From assembly GCA_022559845.1 (NCBI GenBank), contig CM040117.1, positions 9,634,856 to 9,698,855 of the forward strand: a stretch of DNA of 64,000 bases, written 5' to 3'. This DNA is from Amorphophallus konjac (lineage: Eukaryota; Streptophyta; Magnoliopsida; Alismatales; Araceae). A program made the translations under genes and the position numbers. The notes beneath the pieces are model-generated. The model had not been told where the DNA came from. It saw only the letters and a program-made list of their open reading frames with translations, and searched no databases. Shown one piece after another: positions 11,654-25,187 of the stretch (position 1 is the first letter of the stretch; the number at the start of each line of letters is the position of its first letter).

Positions 11654-12221
11654 ACTACTGCTTCCTTTTGGCTACCCTTGCAAGTTCGGCACCGTCCGTG
11701 CCTCTCCACCTTGGCGCCCTCGCGCCCCCGTTGTGCTCACGGCAGCACTATCAGTTGTGATTGGTTGGGTGTTTATTATATGTTTGTTATTTCTGTTGTT
11801 TTCTTACTCTATATCTCTGTCAGCATTCCATTGCATACATCCATCCCTCTTTTATATCCTTTTTCATTTTTTCTAAGGATCACCCTTTCCCGGTGAAGGA
11901 AGGACTCTCCGTTTGAGAATTCCTCTCAACAGACTAGAATCTCCTCCACTGGGACCTCCGTAAGTCCCCGACATCGAAGAATCTCCTCTTCGTTCACTGG
12001 GCTGGTTGTACTACTGAAGTTCCCCGGAGTTAGTCATCCCATTCGTTGTGAGACGAGAGACCCTAGCTGACATGGCGGTGAAACAAAAATAAACTAGGGT
12101 CCCTATTTTGTGTGAACTTCGGATCTCGCTAAAAACAAAAAAAATCATCAAAATCAAAACACAAAAAAGGGCGTAAAGGCATCCACTTGTTTGATAATCT
12201 CTGCTACTTGCTTGCTAGTGT
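11654..12221 (+). other. Untranslated leader of element A
   Basis: Non-coding leader between PBS and the first gag ATG. It contains a stretch near 11938-12070 (CTCCACTGGGACCTCC, GGGCTGGTTGTAC) that has a clear counterpart in B's leader near 32030-32110, so part of the leader is conserved between A and B. No ORF is supported. Confidence 0.7.
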
Positions 12222-15200
12222 ATGTTTTTGCGTTCTGGAAAAACTGTTAGCATGGCTCACGAGTCTTTTGAGGAGAACCACCCTAGTCGTGGTTTGTCAG
12301 CCGACCCGCGAGTCTATGCTATGGACTCGGGTCCCTCTCATGTGCCCTCGCATGAGGTGCAGGTTATTGCTGGGGACACATCCCCACCACAGGATATCTC
12401 TTCCTTACTGGGCGTCCTCGCCAACACGGAGCTTACTTCTGAACAGCTCTGGGCCTTCTAGGCCATTCTGAAGGGGAAATCTGTTTCCCCCACGCCCCAG
12501 GAATCAACTCCGGCCATCGCACCTCTCCAAGAGTCCGTGCAGGCCATTCCATCTCCTTCATTGGCGCAAGCTATCTAGTCTCCCTCGCTTCAAGGACAAG
12601 CCAGCCAACAACCACCCTCGTTCCAGTTCCCGTCACAATCTCAAACTCCCGTTGTTCCCCACATACCGCTTCAGCCGGGGCCAACTGTCGGCGGTCCGAC
12701 ATCTCCCTCTCATTCGGGGTTCCCCCCTCAAGTCTCCGAGAGACAGTTTCTCCCCCAGTGGCAAGTGCCACCTTCACCTCGAGAGGAGCTCGCCCAATCG
12801 CTCCTCAATAGGTTCAATCGCATGAACAAGCAGTTTCAAAATCTGAGAAGGATGGTGGACGTGAAAGCCACCCCGGAGGTTGCTTTGCCAATCCTTCCCG
12901 TCATTCATCTTCCTCCCTCCGAAATGCCCACGTACCGCATATACAATGGTACCGGCAACCCGTTCATTCACCTCAAGGATTTCATGTATGAGTCCTCCTA
13001 TTGGCAAAACGATCAGAGGTCCCTGGCATACCTCTTTCGGAGATCATTGGATGGTCCCGTGCTTGAGTGGTTCTATTCCTTGGAGCCCCACGAGGCTGAG
13101 AATTTTGAAATAGTCCAGAGAAGGTTCTTGCAGAAATATAGGGATAGGGTCGGTCCCTCACTCTCCATTACCGACCTAGTGGCCGAAAAGATGAAGCCCG
13201 ATGAAGATTTTGTCCTCTATGCTGATAGATGGAGGTCTCTGGCGGAAAGAATAAGGGATACCCTCTCCGAGCCCGAACAAGTGAAGATGATTGTGTCTAA
13301 TGCAACCACACAGTTCAGACACGTCCTGGCCATGAATAAACTTACTACAATGGAGGAACACTATGAAAGGGCCCGGTACATCCAAACCCAGTTAAAAGAC
13401 TCCCCCATTATGAACATGTTTGAGTCACCGAAGCCCAAAGTGGTCAGAAAGACAGGCGCTGGTGTCCCAGGCGGAGCCACCGAAGGGGTCGTGACAAACG
13501 AGCAAGTGGGTGCGGTCAATAATGCCAATTATGCAGTCAACCCAAGGCCTCCACAAATGCCCCGACTTCCCCTCCAACCAGGTCCTTTCCCTCTTTGTCC
13601 TCCACCCCAAAATAATCCACCCTAGGATAATATGCCTCCATTACGTCATTACCAGCAACAACAACCACAACCTCAGCAACAACAACCACCGCTTCAGTAC
13701 AACCAAGTTCCACCCCCGGGGAACTATGGTCCCCAACAGCAACAAAGGAGGCCGGTCGGTCCCAAGAGAGCCTACTATCCACCATTGCCAGAAACCTTAG
13801 CAGACATTTTTAATGCCCTCATGGCATCAAACCAACTCGCCCTACCCAGAGAAAGGCCCGTGTGGCCCCCGAATGTTGATACCTCCAAATACTACGTCTA
13901 CCACAGACAGCCAGGACACATAGTAGATTACTGCTTCCATTTCAAAGATTACATCCATGATATGAATGATGAACATCAAATAGATTGGGATGAAATGAGA
14001 TGATACGTCGCCGCTCTCAAGGCTAGGAGACCTCCTCATAGACCACAGCAGCAGTTACAACAGCAGCAGCAGCAGCAACCACAACAACAACAACAACCTC
14101 AGCAGCCCCCACAACAACAGCCCAACATGGGCATAATCCAGAATCCATTACCGGAGCACCAATAGCCCAATCATCAGGTTAACCCCATCTCCTCCTTCCC
14201 GAAAGTCGGGAGAGAGCAGGTGTGGCACCAGGAAAGTGCCTCCATTCTTTCTACCGCCAATCCTATCATCACGCAACACCCTTGCCTTGCCCGGGTAGCA
14301 CCTTTCTCTCATCAACCCGCGTCAGTATCGCCTTCACCATTTCCACTACCATTACGCCCTCTCATCCGTACCCCGATCCCCTATCAACCGACACTCTCCA
14401 CTGCGCCTTCACACCCTCTCATCTTCTCCCACTCCCCCACTTTACCATCCACCTCTACCACATTTACCTCTATGCCTTCTAAACCCCTTATCATCCGTCA
14501 ACCATACATAACCCCGTCTTTCTCTACCATATCACCACTAATGCCTTCAAAACCACTCATTACCCATCACCCACCTCAAAATCATTGCCCGCTTCAAGCC
14601 CTACCCACTTCTACTTCGTCTCCACCTCCACCTTCCAGACCCCTTATCCTTCATAATCCGCGTGATATCCCCTCTACCTCCACCATGCCTCCACCTAACA
14701 AACCCCTCATCAGAATCCCTGCTCCCGTCATCACCCCTGCTTCATCAACCATTCCTCCACCACTACCCCTCAAATCCCTGTTAAAACCCACTGCTACCCC
14801 CACAGAGGTACAAAATCCGCAGGCAATGGTGCTCCGGAGTGGAAGTATTTTCCATAGGGTTTTCGCCTACAACAGTCAGAATCCTGAGCAATCTCAGCCA
14901 GAGAAGGATGATGGAGAACAACCAGAAAGAGCTATCCCTGGAACACAGTATGATCTATTGAAACACTTGGACAAGACGCCTGCTCGGATCTCCATCCTGG
15001 AGCTACTTCAAAGATCCACATCCCACCAGGCAGCCTTAATGGAGTACCTTCAAAGGGTCATGGTGAATGAGGACCTCCCTATAGAAAAGATATCTACCGT
15101 CCTGACCCCAACGGACACACAACTGGCAATCATGTTCCACAACTACGAGCTCGCTCCCAAGGAAGCTCAAAAATATGCACTGTTCATTTCAATAAAAATT

Positions 15201-16583
15201 AATGGGGTATCCATAAACCCGTGTCTTGTGGACACTGGTGCGTCCATAAATGTGATCTCCATGAGCACTCTTCAGTTGTGTGGGATCGACGAGGAACAAA
15301 TAAGACCTTCCTCGATCACGGTCACGGCTTATGACAATAGTAAAAGGCCGCCGCAGAGGATGATTATTCTAAAGGCAGAACTAGGCCCCATGTCAATTCC
15401 CATGGAATTCCATGTCCTCGACATGGACCCCATATTCAAGGCTATACTGGGTCGCCCTTACATCGAAGTCATGGACGCTGTGCCTTCCACCAACCATCAG
15501 TGCCTGAAGTTTCCTTACAATGGGAGGATTATTAAAGTGGTCAGCACTCCTGTCCTTCACACAGTGGATGCTATCAACACCTCTCTGCCCTCCGTTTGGC
15601 CGTCTCATCGGCCCATATTGTCACTACTGGACGTACATGATTCATCTCACGTTCCACTAGCACCAAAGGAGCCGGTCAAGACAACCGCAACATCATATCT
15701 CCCTTTTCACTCCAAAGGTTGGGAGATTATGAGGAACATCGGCTACCAACAGGGTAAAGGTCTGGGCGCACAGTTACAGGGTAGGCTCAAACCGCCAAAG
15801 GAAATTAGGCCGGTTCGTAGGTTTGGCCTAGGCTTCAAAGGACCGTTCAGGGCGGATTGGAAGCCCCTCACATGGACTCTATCAAACCACTTCAACAGAG
15901 GGCCCGTTGTTCAGATGGGAGATTATCCACGAGAAGCATATGAGAGATCACATGCTGTATATTTGGCTGAAAAATGTCCGAGGATCACCAAAAGAGGCAA
16001 GATCAAAGATCCGGAATGCGAGTGGAACAAATGGTTCGACATACGGGACATTTCCATTGCACTGGAAAGGATGTTCTCGTCTCCGTAGCTTGAAGGACCA
16101 CCATTGATCTCCGGAATACCAGAGAATATTACCACTCTTGCTAAGGTTCCAAACTATCCTCGTCCTCGCCAGAAGGACCCTGTCATCGACGGATCTTCGT
16201 CCGTCCTCAACATTGCCGTCGACGGCTCATTAGTCGCCATCTTCTCCATCCACTCGTCTCAGCCTTTGCTGATATTATCTTCCTGGACCAGACAATTGTC
16301 TGATGATCTTCCCAGATCCCCTTCTCTGCTTACATACCTACGCGGGCTTCTCAACCCGCGCCAGGTCTTCAACCATGATCTGCTCTATGAGCCTCACAAT
16401 TCTCTAGCCATAACCACTTTTCTTTCTCCTCCAATCTCTTTTCACTGCTTTGTCATTAAAAATGAAAATGAAAAAAAAACGTCAATTTTCAAACTCCCCA
16501 ACAACACATCTTCGTTGAGGAAACCTCCTACATCTCCCACGGGTGCGTACCACCCTGCGGACCACCCGTCCAAGGTCCGATGA
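12222..16583 (+). pseudogene. gag-pro: Element A gag-protease-G-patch ORF, broken by six stops
   Basis: One frame runs from ATG 12222 (MFLRSGK) to TGA 16581-16583. Stops lie at 12459, 12576, 13623, 14001, 14163 and 16086 (five TAG, one TGA), each one C-to-T step from CAG or CGA. Order: gag domain (about 12930-13430, with FRRSLDGPVLEWFYSLEP), Gln/Pro-rich linker, a knuckle-like segment YHRQPGH near 13900 whose first Cys is Tyr, a long Pro/Ser-rich spacer, aspartic protease (LVDTGAS, Asp at 15231), and a G-patch (GYQQGKGLGAQLQGR near 15745). It would package RNA and process the polyprotein. The pol ATG overlaps its stop as ATGA. It is inactive as read. Confidence 0.88.
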
Positions 16584-19500
16584 GTGGCCTTTTCTACCCC
16601 TCCTCTGAGGGGTCTTCTCCTGTACATTCTACACCATCCTCTTCTTCTGTAAATAATGTCAGTCAATCTAGGAATGATAGGTCAAGGGTAGTACCTAGGA
16701 AGAAATCCAAGGGTAGGCAGATCCCTCGTCGATTCCTTCTGGATTTAGCCGCCAGGTGTCAGGCCCTTCTTGCCATCCCCCAGTTGTTAGAAAATCCCAT
16801 CCGGCTACCGGAAATAGAATGTGAGGGTGACTGTGCATTTGATGAAGGGTATGGAGTCTACGAGATCACGGATGAAGAATGCCCCACTGACGATGAGGGT
16901 GAAGAATATGAGGATGCGGCGGGCGCATACGCTAGTGGAATAAAGAGATTCAACGAACCGTCAACCGCCGTAGAAGAATCCACCAAAGAAGTCAACTTGG
17001 GAACTGAGGAAGACCCTAGGATCATCCTCATAAGTGACAACCTACCACCCTCTGAAGAAGAGGCATTAATTGAAGTTCTCAAGGAATATAAGGACACGTT
17101 TGCATGGAGCTACGAGGATATGCTGGGTCTTGATTCAACCTTGGTCGAACACCGTTTAACCTTAAAATTAGGGTCCGTCTCGGTAAAACAAAGGTTAAGG
17201 CGTTTCCACCCTCAGATGACTTTGAAAATGAAAGAAGAGGTCGATAAGCTCCATAAAGACAGGTTCATTAGAGTCGTTCTTTATCCTCAATGGGTGGCGA
17301 ACATTGTCCCGGTCATGAAAAAAGATGGGAAAGTCAGGATTTGTATCGACTTCCGGGACCTTAACCGCGCGTGTCCAAAAGACGATTTTCCTTTACCTCA
17401 CATTGATGTGTTGATTGATAACACGGCAGGTTATGAGACCCTCTCATTCATGGATGGATTTTCAGGATATAATCAAATTCGTTTGGCAGAAGAGGATCAG
17501 GAGAAGACGTCATTCACTACCCCTTGGGGAACATATTGTTACATGGTCATGCCGTTTGGGTTAAAGAATGCTGGAGCTACTTACCAAAGAGCTATGATGG
17601 CCATATTTCATGACATGATGCACATATATCTGGAAGTGTATTTGGATGACTTATTGGTGAAATCAAAGACCAGGATGGAACATCCAGATGTTTTGGCTAA
17701 GGTCTTGCAGAGGTCAAGGGAGTTCCAATTGAAAATGAACCCGAAAAAGTGTGTGTTTGGTGTGTCATCGGGTAAATTGCTGGGGTTCATTGTGAGTAAA
17801 AGAGGGATCGAGATAGATCCCGACAAAGCCAAGGCTATCAGGGATATGCCGCCTCCCAAGAATTTGAGGGAAGTCCGAGGTTTAATCGGGAGGTTGCAGT
17901 TTATTCGTCGGTTTGTGTCCCAACATTCACAAAGGTGTAGACCTCTCTACGAGTTAACCAAGCCAGGAGTAGAATTCCACTGGAATTCTAAATGTCAGAA
18001 AGCTTTTGAAGGGTTGAAAGAATATCTTGCTAGTCCACCCGTTCTCATTCCACCCAAACCAGAAAAACCTATGATCTTTTACGTCTCAGTCTTGGATGAC
18101 TCCGAGGGAGCCGTCCTCGCACAAGCTGATGAGGAAGGCAAGGAACGGGCAACCTATTACTTGTCCAAACTTCTCAATCCCTGTGAGCAGAAGTACACCG
18201 TCATGGAGAAAACCTGTGCTGCCCTCGTTTGGGTAGTGCAGAAATTTAAGCACTACTTCTTGGCTTATGAGGTCCACTTGATTGCTCGAATGAATCCTAT
18301 CAAATTCCTTCTAGAGAAATCCGTCCTTACGGATAGGCTAGCACGCTGGCAAAGTTTTCTCTCTCAGTTCGACATTACCTACATCCAGCAAAAGGCGATT
18401 AAAGGCTATGCCATAACCGAGCATCTCGCTCACCATCCTCTTCCCAAGTTTGATCCCGTCCAATCAGAGTTTCCAGATGAGGAACTAATGTCCGTCAACC
18501 AATCAGATGAGCCAATGTGGACGCTATATTTTGATGGAGCTCTGAATTCTCAAGGGAGAGGAATCGGCGTCGCCCTCCTGTCGCCTGAAGGCCTCACATT
18601 CCCATTGGCATACCAGCTCAAATTTCTAATTACCAATAATATAGCCGAATATGAAGCTCTTCTAGCTGGCCTAGAACTCGCTCATTCTTTTCGTATCACT
18701 GAGTTGCGAGTCGTAGGTGATAGTCAACTCATCCTTCGCCAGGTGCTCACTAAATATCGCACTCGCGATCCCAAACTCAAGCCATACCAAGAACTCACTG
18801 CTGCCTTTGCCAAACTATTCACCAAACTGATCTTTGTTCTTGACCCTCGTCATCAGAATATTCTCGCCGATGCCCTCGCCTCATTGGCATCATACATAAG
18901 GTTCCCTCTAGGAAGATGGTTTGAGTCCATTTCCATCTACAAACTTCACGCCCCTGCAATCGATGATGCTTCCTACGTAAATATCAAAGACAGGATAGCA
19001 AGGAAGATCTTGCAGGAAGATATCCTTGAGAAGAGGGAAATCATGTTGGCAGAGGCTGAAGAAGAACTGGCTGATGAAGAGAAAGCATGGTTCTATGAAA
19101 TCATCAAAAACTGCCAAGATCAGTCTTATCATGAAGGGGCCACCACAGAGGACAAGAAAGTCATAAGAAGGGTGGCTCAGAAATATACTTTGGTTGGAGG
19201 TCTACACTATAGAAGGAGCCTTACTGGTATTCTGTTAAGATGTCTTGGTGACGATGAGGTTTGGAAATGTGTAGAGGAGATGCACTCGGGTGTGTGCGGT
19301 GGCCACCTGAATAGTCAGATGCTCGCCAAGAAGATCATTCGCCAAGGCTTTTATTGGCCCACTATGGAAGAAGATTGTGCTGTCTATGTCCGTAGGTGTG
19401 TCAAGTGTCAACTTCACGCTGATAAAATCAATTCACCATCTTCCTCACTTCATCCAATATCCTCCCCGTGACCTTTCTCCATGTGGGCATTCGACATCAT

Positions 19501-20347
19501 TGGTCCCCTAGGTGATCCCAATTCCCTCACCAAGTAGAAATCTTTCATCCTTACTGCGACGAAATACTTCACCAAATGGGCCGAAGCTGAAGCTTACGCG
19601 GAAATCAAGGCATCAACAGTCTATAAGTTCATCATGAAGAACATTCTCGCCAGATTCGGCGTCCCAAGCACAATCGTCACCGATAATGGGCCACAGTTCA
19701 TTTCTCAGGACCTACAGGACCTCTGCAAAAGGTACGTAATTGCATTGCATCATTCATCGCCTTATTACCCACAAGGTAACGGCCAAGCGGAGGCCACCAA
19801 TAAAACATTGCTCAAAATCATCAAAAAAACCTGCGAGTCTAGTAAGTTTTCAGACTGGCCAGAAAAACTTATCGAAGCCCTATGGGCCTATCGCACTTCA
19901 ATCCGTACCCCCACCGGGCAGACTCCATTTGCCCTTACTTATGGTAAGGAAGCGGTAGTCCCGTACGAGACTCTGATCCCTTCTCTCAGGGTATAATTGG
20001 ACGAGGAATTTCCCCTCGATGATCGTCGTAATTCACTCCTCGCTCAGTTGGAACTCTTGGATGAGAAGCGGCTGGCCGCTGCCGAACACGCGCGTATGTA
20101 TCAAAATAGACTCGCTCGCTTTTACAAAAAGAAAGTCATTGAGAGAAAATTTAAAGTCGGTGAGATGGTCGTAAAAAGAATTTTTGTCAAACCTGGAGGT
20201 CCGCGTTCTAAGCTCCAACCCAATTGGGAAGGACCATTTGTAATTCAAGCCGTGTACCCTGGCAATGCCTACAAGCTAGTCAACGCCGAAGGAACCGAGT
20301 TATCCCACCCTTGGAATGGGCTTTATCTTAAGAAATACTACCCTTAG
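16580..20347 (+). pseudogene. pol: Element A pol (RT, RNase H, second RNase H, integrase), broken by three stops
   Basis: The frame opens at ATG 16580 and ends at 20347, with internal stops TGA 19469, TAG 19535 and TAA 19994, all in the integrase part. RT carries YLDD (residues 354-357). The first RNase H has FYVSVLDDSEGAVLAQ, lacking the usual TDAS aspartate; the second has YFDGALNS, AEYEALLAG and GDSQLI and looks catalytically complete. Integrase shows the HHCC finger (MHSGVCGGHLN...CVKCQ) and TDNGPQF with GNGQAEA. The dual RNase H is a Tat/Ogre hallmark. By comparison with B, the stops arose from TGG, CAG and CAA. RT up to the integrase finger is open, but integrase is lost. Confidence 0.9.
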
Positions 20348-21922
20348 CACAAAACAAAAAAAATGATGAAAAGATAAAAAACATCAAAAATAAAGAAATA
20401 CTAAAAACCACTAAAAATATGGAAAATTCAAAATGCCGATGCCTGGCAGTCACCATGTAGTTAAGTCCCTGCATCTAACCTTCATGTTAGGATAGGGCCC
20501 ATTAAGGCTTGGTAGGCACCGGGTCTTAGTTTGCTAGAACCGTGGAGATCCCTGTCCGGCCACGTCGGCCTATGCTCGCTCGAAGGAAGCTAACATGTGC
20601 TCACTTATGTATTTTATTCAAAAAAGTCGGTAGCATCACCTATGGTGGGGCCCCACCCAGAAGATCTCCGGAAGCTGTAATCTTTATTCTTTTCTCTTCG
20701 ACCAAATGAGACAGTCGGTGCCCTTAAAACGCTGAGCATGAGAAACTGAAACTCAAACCCCAAAGGTAAGAGTAGGATCCATTTCCTCGAGCATCGATCA
20801 GAGTATGAGAAGAGGGCAGTGTCCCCGCAGACATACGAAAAGGGAGCCCACAAACGTCAAACGACTATATCTCCCTAACAAAAAGAAATATAAAATCAAA
20901 ATCAAGAGAAAAGCCTGGTTGTGACCGTGCCTGTTGCGATAAACGGAACCCCTCAAAGCAAAAGTCTGAATCCACAAAAGGGGCCATGGAATGTAAATGC
21001 TCGAGATTTGGTCCGAAGTTGTCCGAAAGGAAAGAGTTAATGGGCCCTTATTCGCTCACCGGGTTAACGGCTTTGCCGGTCCTCTCAGGAGGTTTATCCC
21101 CTACACTCTTCCTTCTCCCTCTAAAGATGAAGGTTCAATGGAGTTTCTGAAGGGTGAAAACTGCCTAGGGTCTGCGACCTTATTTTAATATACACATTTG
21201 GTTGCCTACTTTGAAAAGTAAAAGCTATCGTTGCGAAGGAGTCTCCGTGTTTCTGGCTGGTCAAAACCCCTGTTTACCACCTTGATGTCTTCTTGTTTAA
21301 CATCGGGCTTAGGCCAAAGCAAGCGCGTCACCTATGGGTGCGACGGCGTCTGATTCCGGGTCAGCGTCGCGCGGTTGGTCATTGGGGTTCCAGGGTGTTC
21401 CATCATATACCATCTAGAGTTGTGAGGAAACAGACTCGGGTCGGGCAAATCTCTTACCTCAAACACCTTTTGGGTGAATCCCTGTGGTCGGAAGCGACTG
21501 AGAGCCTAAGTATGGCATGACGGTATTGTCATCAGGGTAAGTCTTAGCCGGCGGGAACATCATTCGAGGGGTCTAGAGGCCAAAATCAACCTAGATGTGC
21601 ACTTAGGATACCTGGGAGGTTAGTAAGAAACCCCTGTTCTCACGTAGGTTAGGTGCCATTTGGGTGCTTGCCAGGCGTTAGCAACAAAAAATTGAAATGA
21701 TAAAAATAACAAAAAATGGAAAAGAGAAAATGTACATATTTGTAAACAAAAAAATCTTTTTTATGATAAAACAAAAAATGTCAAATATAAAAAAGAAAAC
21801 AAATCAATTTTGCATGATTGCATTTGCGTGCAGCATCTCACTTTTAATACCGCTCTCATTCGTGTGCTTACCTGTCACATTTATCATCACCGCATCTTTC
21901 CCTTGCCTTCGCTAAATAAAGG
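20348..21922. other. Spacer of element A between pol and the hairpin
   Basis: AT-rich runs directly after pol, then unique sequence with no domain that I recognise. The last part (about 21680-21850) contains GCATGATTGCATTTGCGTGC, with a counterpart in B near 41745-41800. Short open frames on both strands have no recognisable content. Confidence 0.6.
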
Positions 21923-21989
21923 CTTGGCCCCTTGACCAGTTATCAAGGACAGTCACAGTGACCATTTGCTTATTGAGCAAGGGGCCAAG
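21923..21989. terminator. Conserved hairpin between sense and antisense units of A
   Basis: A perfect 12-base inverted repeat, CTTGGCCCCTTG at 21923-21934 and CAAGGGGCCAAG at 21978-21989, encloses 43 bases. Element B has the same arms at 41853-41864 and 41909-41920 in the same location, between pol and the 3' end of the antisense gene. A role in transcript 3'-end formation or RNA structure is inferred. Confidence 0.6.
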
Positions 21990-22248
21990 TCAGAACAGAA
22001 ATTCTGATTTGTTTGTTTCAGTGATGTGTGCAGGGATTCAGGAAACAGAAGTAAATGTGAAAACTAAACAAACCGAACCTTGTATTTTATTCTAAAAACC
22101 AAAAAAAATTACATCAAGTTCCGCCCTCTCTCTCTGCATTACTCGTCCCACTACTCTCCGGGTAAAACGCTCTCAAAGGTGTTACCCAACCACAAAAAGC
22201 GGTACTCCTACCGCTCTGTACTCCCCTTCCTATTCCCACACACCGGCG

Positions 22249-24597
22249 TTGATGCACGGAAACAGCAGAGAAGCTACCAACACGAAAGCCACGCTCTCGT
22301 GCTCTTCGGTAGCGCTACTCACCATCTCTCAGCCACTGTTCAGCAAGACCAAGGCTGGTTCGGAGTTTGAACAACTGGGCCTCCATGGCCCTTCGTTCCT
22401 CCCTTTCAGTCAATCTGTTGGCTCTTTCTCTCTCTACGTCTCTTTCTCTCTCTGCCCGTTCTCTCTCACGGTCTTCCCTCTCCTACTGGAGAGTGATCCT
22501 CAGTTCCATAGCATCCCTGGAAGAGTTGTCATCTGGACGACGCTGCAGTTCCCCCTCTAGCTCTGCTATCCTAGCCGCCATCTGCGCAGCTTGGGCAAGC
22601 ACGTCTTCCGTCTCCTTTTCCTGCCAGATGTACCATCTCAAGATACGCGGCATAGCATAAACAAGGAGAACTCAACACTGAGACTCTTACCTGTATAGAG
22701 AGCATCCCTTCTTCCTCCGCGGTACGCTGCGTGGCACGAGCAAGTTGCTCGTGAAGCAAATCGAGTTCTGAGGTAGGAATTCATAAGCTGGAAGAGACAC
22801 TGCCTACTCCCATCGCTGAGGAAGCCGCGTCAATCTGGGCATGCTATAACCACATGAGTTAGCAGCCAACACCTGGAATCTAGGGTTTCAATTAGGAACG
22901 CGCACTGTACACCTACCGAAGCACTCAAGGCTTCACGGGCATCGCCCAATTGTTGCTCTATCTCTGCCAAGCGAGTTCGTAAATTTGCTATCATGGCATC
23001 CCGGACATCCTGCAGCCATACGAATCAGCATTTTCACTAGAAAACCCAAAAAAAGGGAGAAAGAAGAAAAGAGAAAAAGGGGAAACCTACCTCCACAAGT
23101 CCCCGGGGTTAGAACCGCTCTGCGTACTTTGTCCTATATAGACGCAAGTAGTCCTCGCTATCCCGCGCATGTGATTCTACAATCGTGCCACCCCGTTGCC
23201 AGTCTTCATACTGTTCAGGGAACCGCACGCGCCAGTCAATGCAGGTCGCCGGTCCTCGCGTCTCTCTCCCAACGCGAGGTGGCGCAGCTGAATCCACCCA
23301 TTCTTGAGCCAGTCCCAAAGTCCTCATAACCAATCCTAGCCGAAGCGGCTCGATTTCATTCAGGCAGTGCATCCACAGTTCCCGTCCGAATCGGGCACGA
23401 CTTGCTAGAACCCACGGCTGGTCGGCATCGACCATGTCTGAGTAGGGTCTCCAGTTTACCATCGCTGCAGGGAACTCCTGTAGCTCCCGCCTTAGCACCA
23501 TCAGTTGGTAGGTCAGGGGTGCCGCACTCATGATGGGTTCCCACCGCCTGGCTAGCGGCACCATCGCGGGTCGCCAATGCCGAGCTCTCCCCATGGGGAG
23601 GTAATAATAGCTCCACAGCTGCTCGGCGCAGGTCATCAGTACCTTGCAAAAACACAAAAAAATACAAAACAAGCAAAACCAAAAATACCTGGATGAATGG
23701 TGTAAAACCACTCACAGCCATCTCACGATCTGCGTCTTGGAACAGGCCTGCAAACAAGTGTGCCAGCATGGCAGCTCCCCAGGCATAGTACCCTACTCTT
23801 TCAAGGTCTGATAGCAGCTCCAGGAAGCGACATTGGATACCGTCCCCTTTCGAGCTCAGTACCAATATCCTCAAAAGGAAGAGGAGAAATCTCCTCAAAT
23901 CTATGTTGCATCTTTCCCAATTGCCGAAATCTGTGCAGTACACAGCACGCCATCCTCTTTCCATCCTTTCCATGAATTCTTCTGAGGATTCATCGTCCCG
24001 TCGACGAGTGTCAGTGAGCCCTAATGCATCCATGAGGGACGCCCTGGCTACCGACCTATTTTTCCGACCATCTAGGTCCAAACAAAGTAACTTCCGGGCA
24101 CCTTCTCGGTAGTCCACATAAGTGACTCCGGTCACTGCCTCGCCATCCACCTTGAGGCTCGTAATTCGGACCACATCTTCCAGGCTGGGCACCATGTGCC
24201 CCCAGGGCATCAGGAATGCCCGACTCACTGGGTCCCATCTCTCACACAAGACTTGGATCAGGACCAGGTCGAGCTCGAGCGGCTCGATCCGAAGAAAGGT
24301 GCCAAATCCCATCACGTCTAGCCTCGCCTTCTAAAAATCTGGGAGACCTCGGTATGCTTCCACTACCAACTCCCATGAGATCTGTGATTTCATTACACTC
24401 TACGCATGCAGGGAATGGAGAGGAGGTTTGGTCAGAAAGAAAGGAAGAAAAAAAAATGGAAAAAAGGGCAGGAAAACTTGGCTTACGAGTTGCGATCGGG
24501 TCCTTTCGCTGAAGTGTCCTTCGAGGTCCGAAAGCCTCCTGGAACTACTACCACTGGACCTGCTTCTCTTCGAGGAGTGGGAAGATTCGCCCTCCAT
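22249..24597 (-). pseudogene. Antisense PMD/coiled-coil gene, copy 3 of element A (broken)
   Basis: Exons inferred from GT-AG signals: 24597-24487 (MEGESS..., phase 0), about 24398-23689 (PMD core with MPWGHMVPSLEDV), 23618-23091, 23009-22917 (93 nt), then two or three coiled-coil exons from about 22845 to 22249. The PMD family (PF10536) includes MAIN/MAIL1 and transposon-carried copies; function in elements is unknown. The intron that separates exons 3 and 4 in copy 1 and in B is absent here. Stops occur at 24331, 23109, 22781, 22483 and 22315. Exon 1 resembles exon 1 of the DUF7745-like gene, not the acidic exon 1 of the other PMD genes. A TATATA lies near 24695. The 3' end is uncertain. 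Confidence 0.75.
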
Positions 24598-25187
24598 CCA
24601 ACTCTCAGAATTTTGAACTCCTCCTCTCCCGTGAGAACTTGTGCTCCTCGAGTTAGCTCTCGATATACCTGGGAGGATAAAAGGGACAAGAATATATAGA
24701 AATGGAAGGAGTGTATGTCAAGATTGCCTCCATCACCTTTAATGATAGCCCTCGCGATGAGGCACCTGCCATGCTTCACCGCCCGCACATGGTGATTGAT
24801 TGGACGAAGAATATGACGACTAGCCCCCTATGTTGTCTAGGGATACCCTATCATGTTTTGGAGGACGCCCGCAAAACTTGACACAACATCCGGGAAAAGG
24901 GACTAGGGCCGTCATTATTGACTTCGACGGCAGATTCCCGTGGAAAATGGTCACAACAAGACGCGATTCTCCGCTCGGGGTGGAGTCTCGACAGATCTAT
25001 CACATGGGAACAGTGCAAAGGAGAAGAAGTGTAGGGAAGAAGGAACGCACAAGAGAACAAACAAGCATCAGAAAATCAAATCACTCCATTCATATTTCTA
25101 CAAAAGCTGTCATAAACACTACAATCATAGAGATGACACGGGTCCACTGGCTCGCCAACTCGTGCCATTATCTTCATGCTCGTCCCT
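24598..25187. other. Spacer between antisense copies 2 and 3
   Basis: It contains the probable promoter of copy 3 (minus-strand TATATA near 24695) and otherwise unrecognised sequence. No gene is supported. Confidence 0.5.

Noticed and set aside
16104..16583. Separate small gene between protease and pol in A
   Set aside because: Same frame as gag-pro after a TAG at 16086; B shows the uninterrupted version.
20614..21520. Genes in the A spacer after pol
   Set aside because: Short frames with no domain, no counterpart in B, and no start context.
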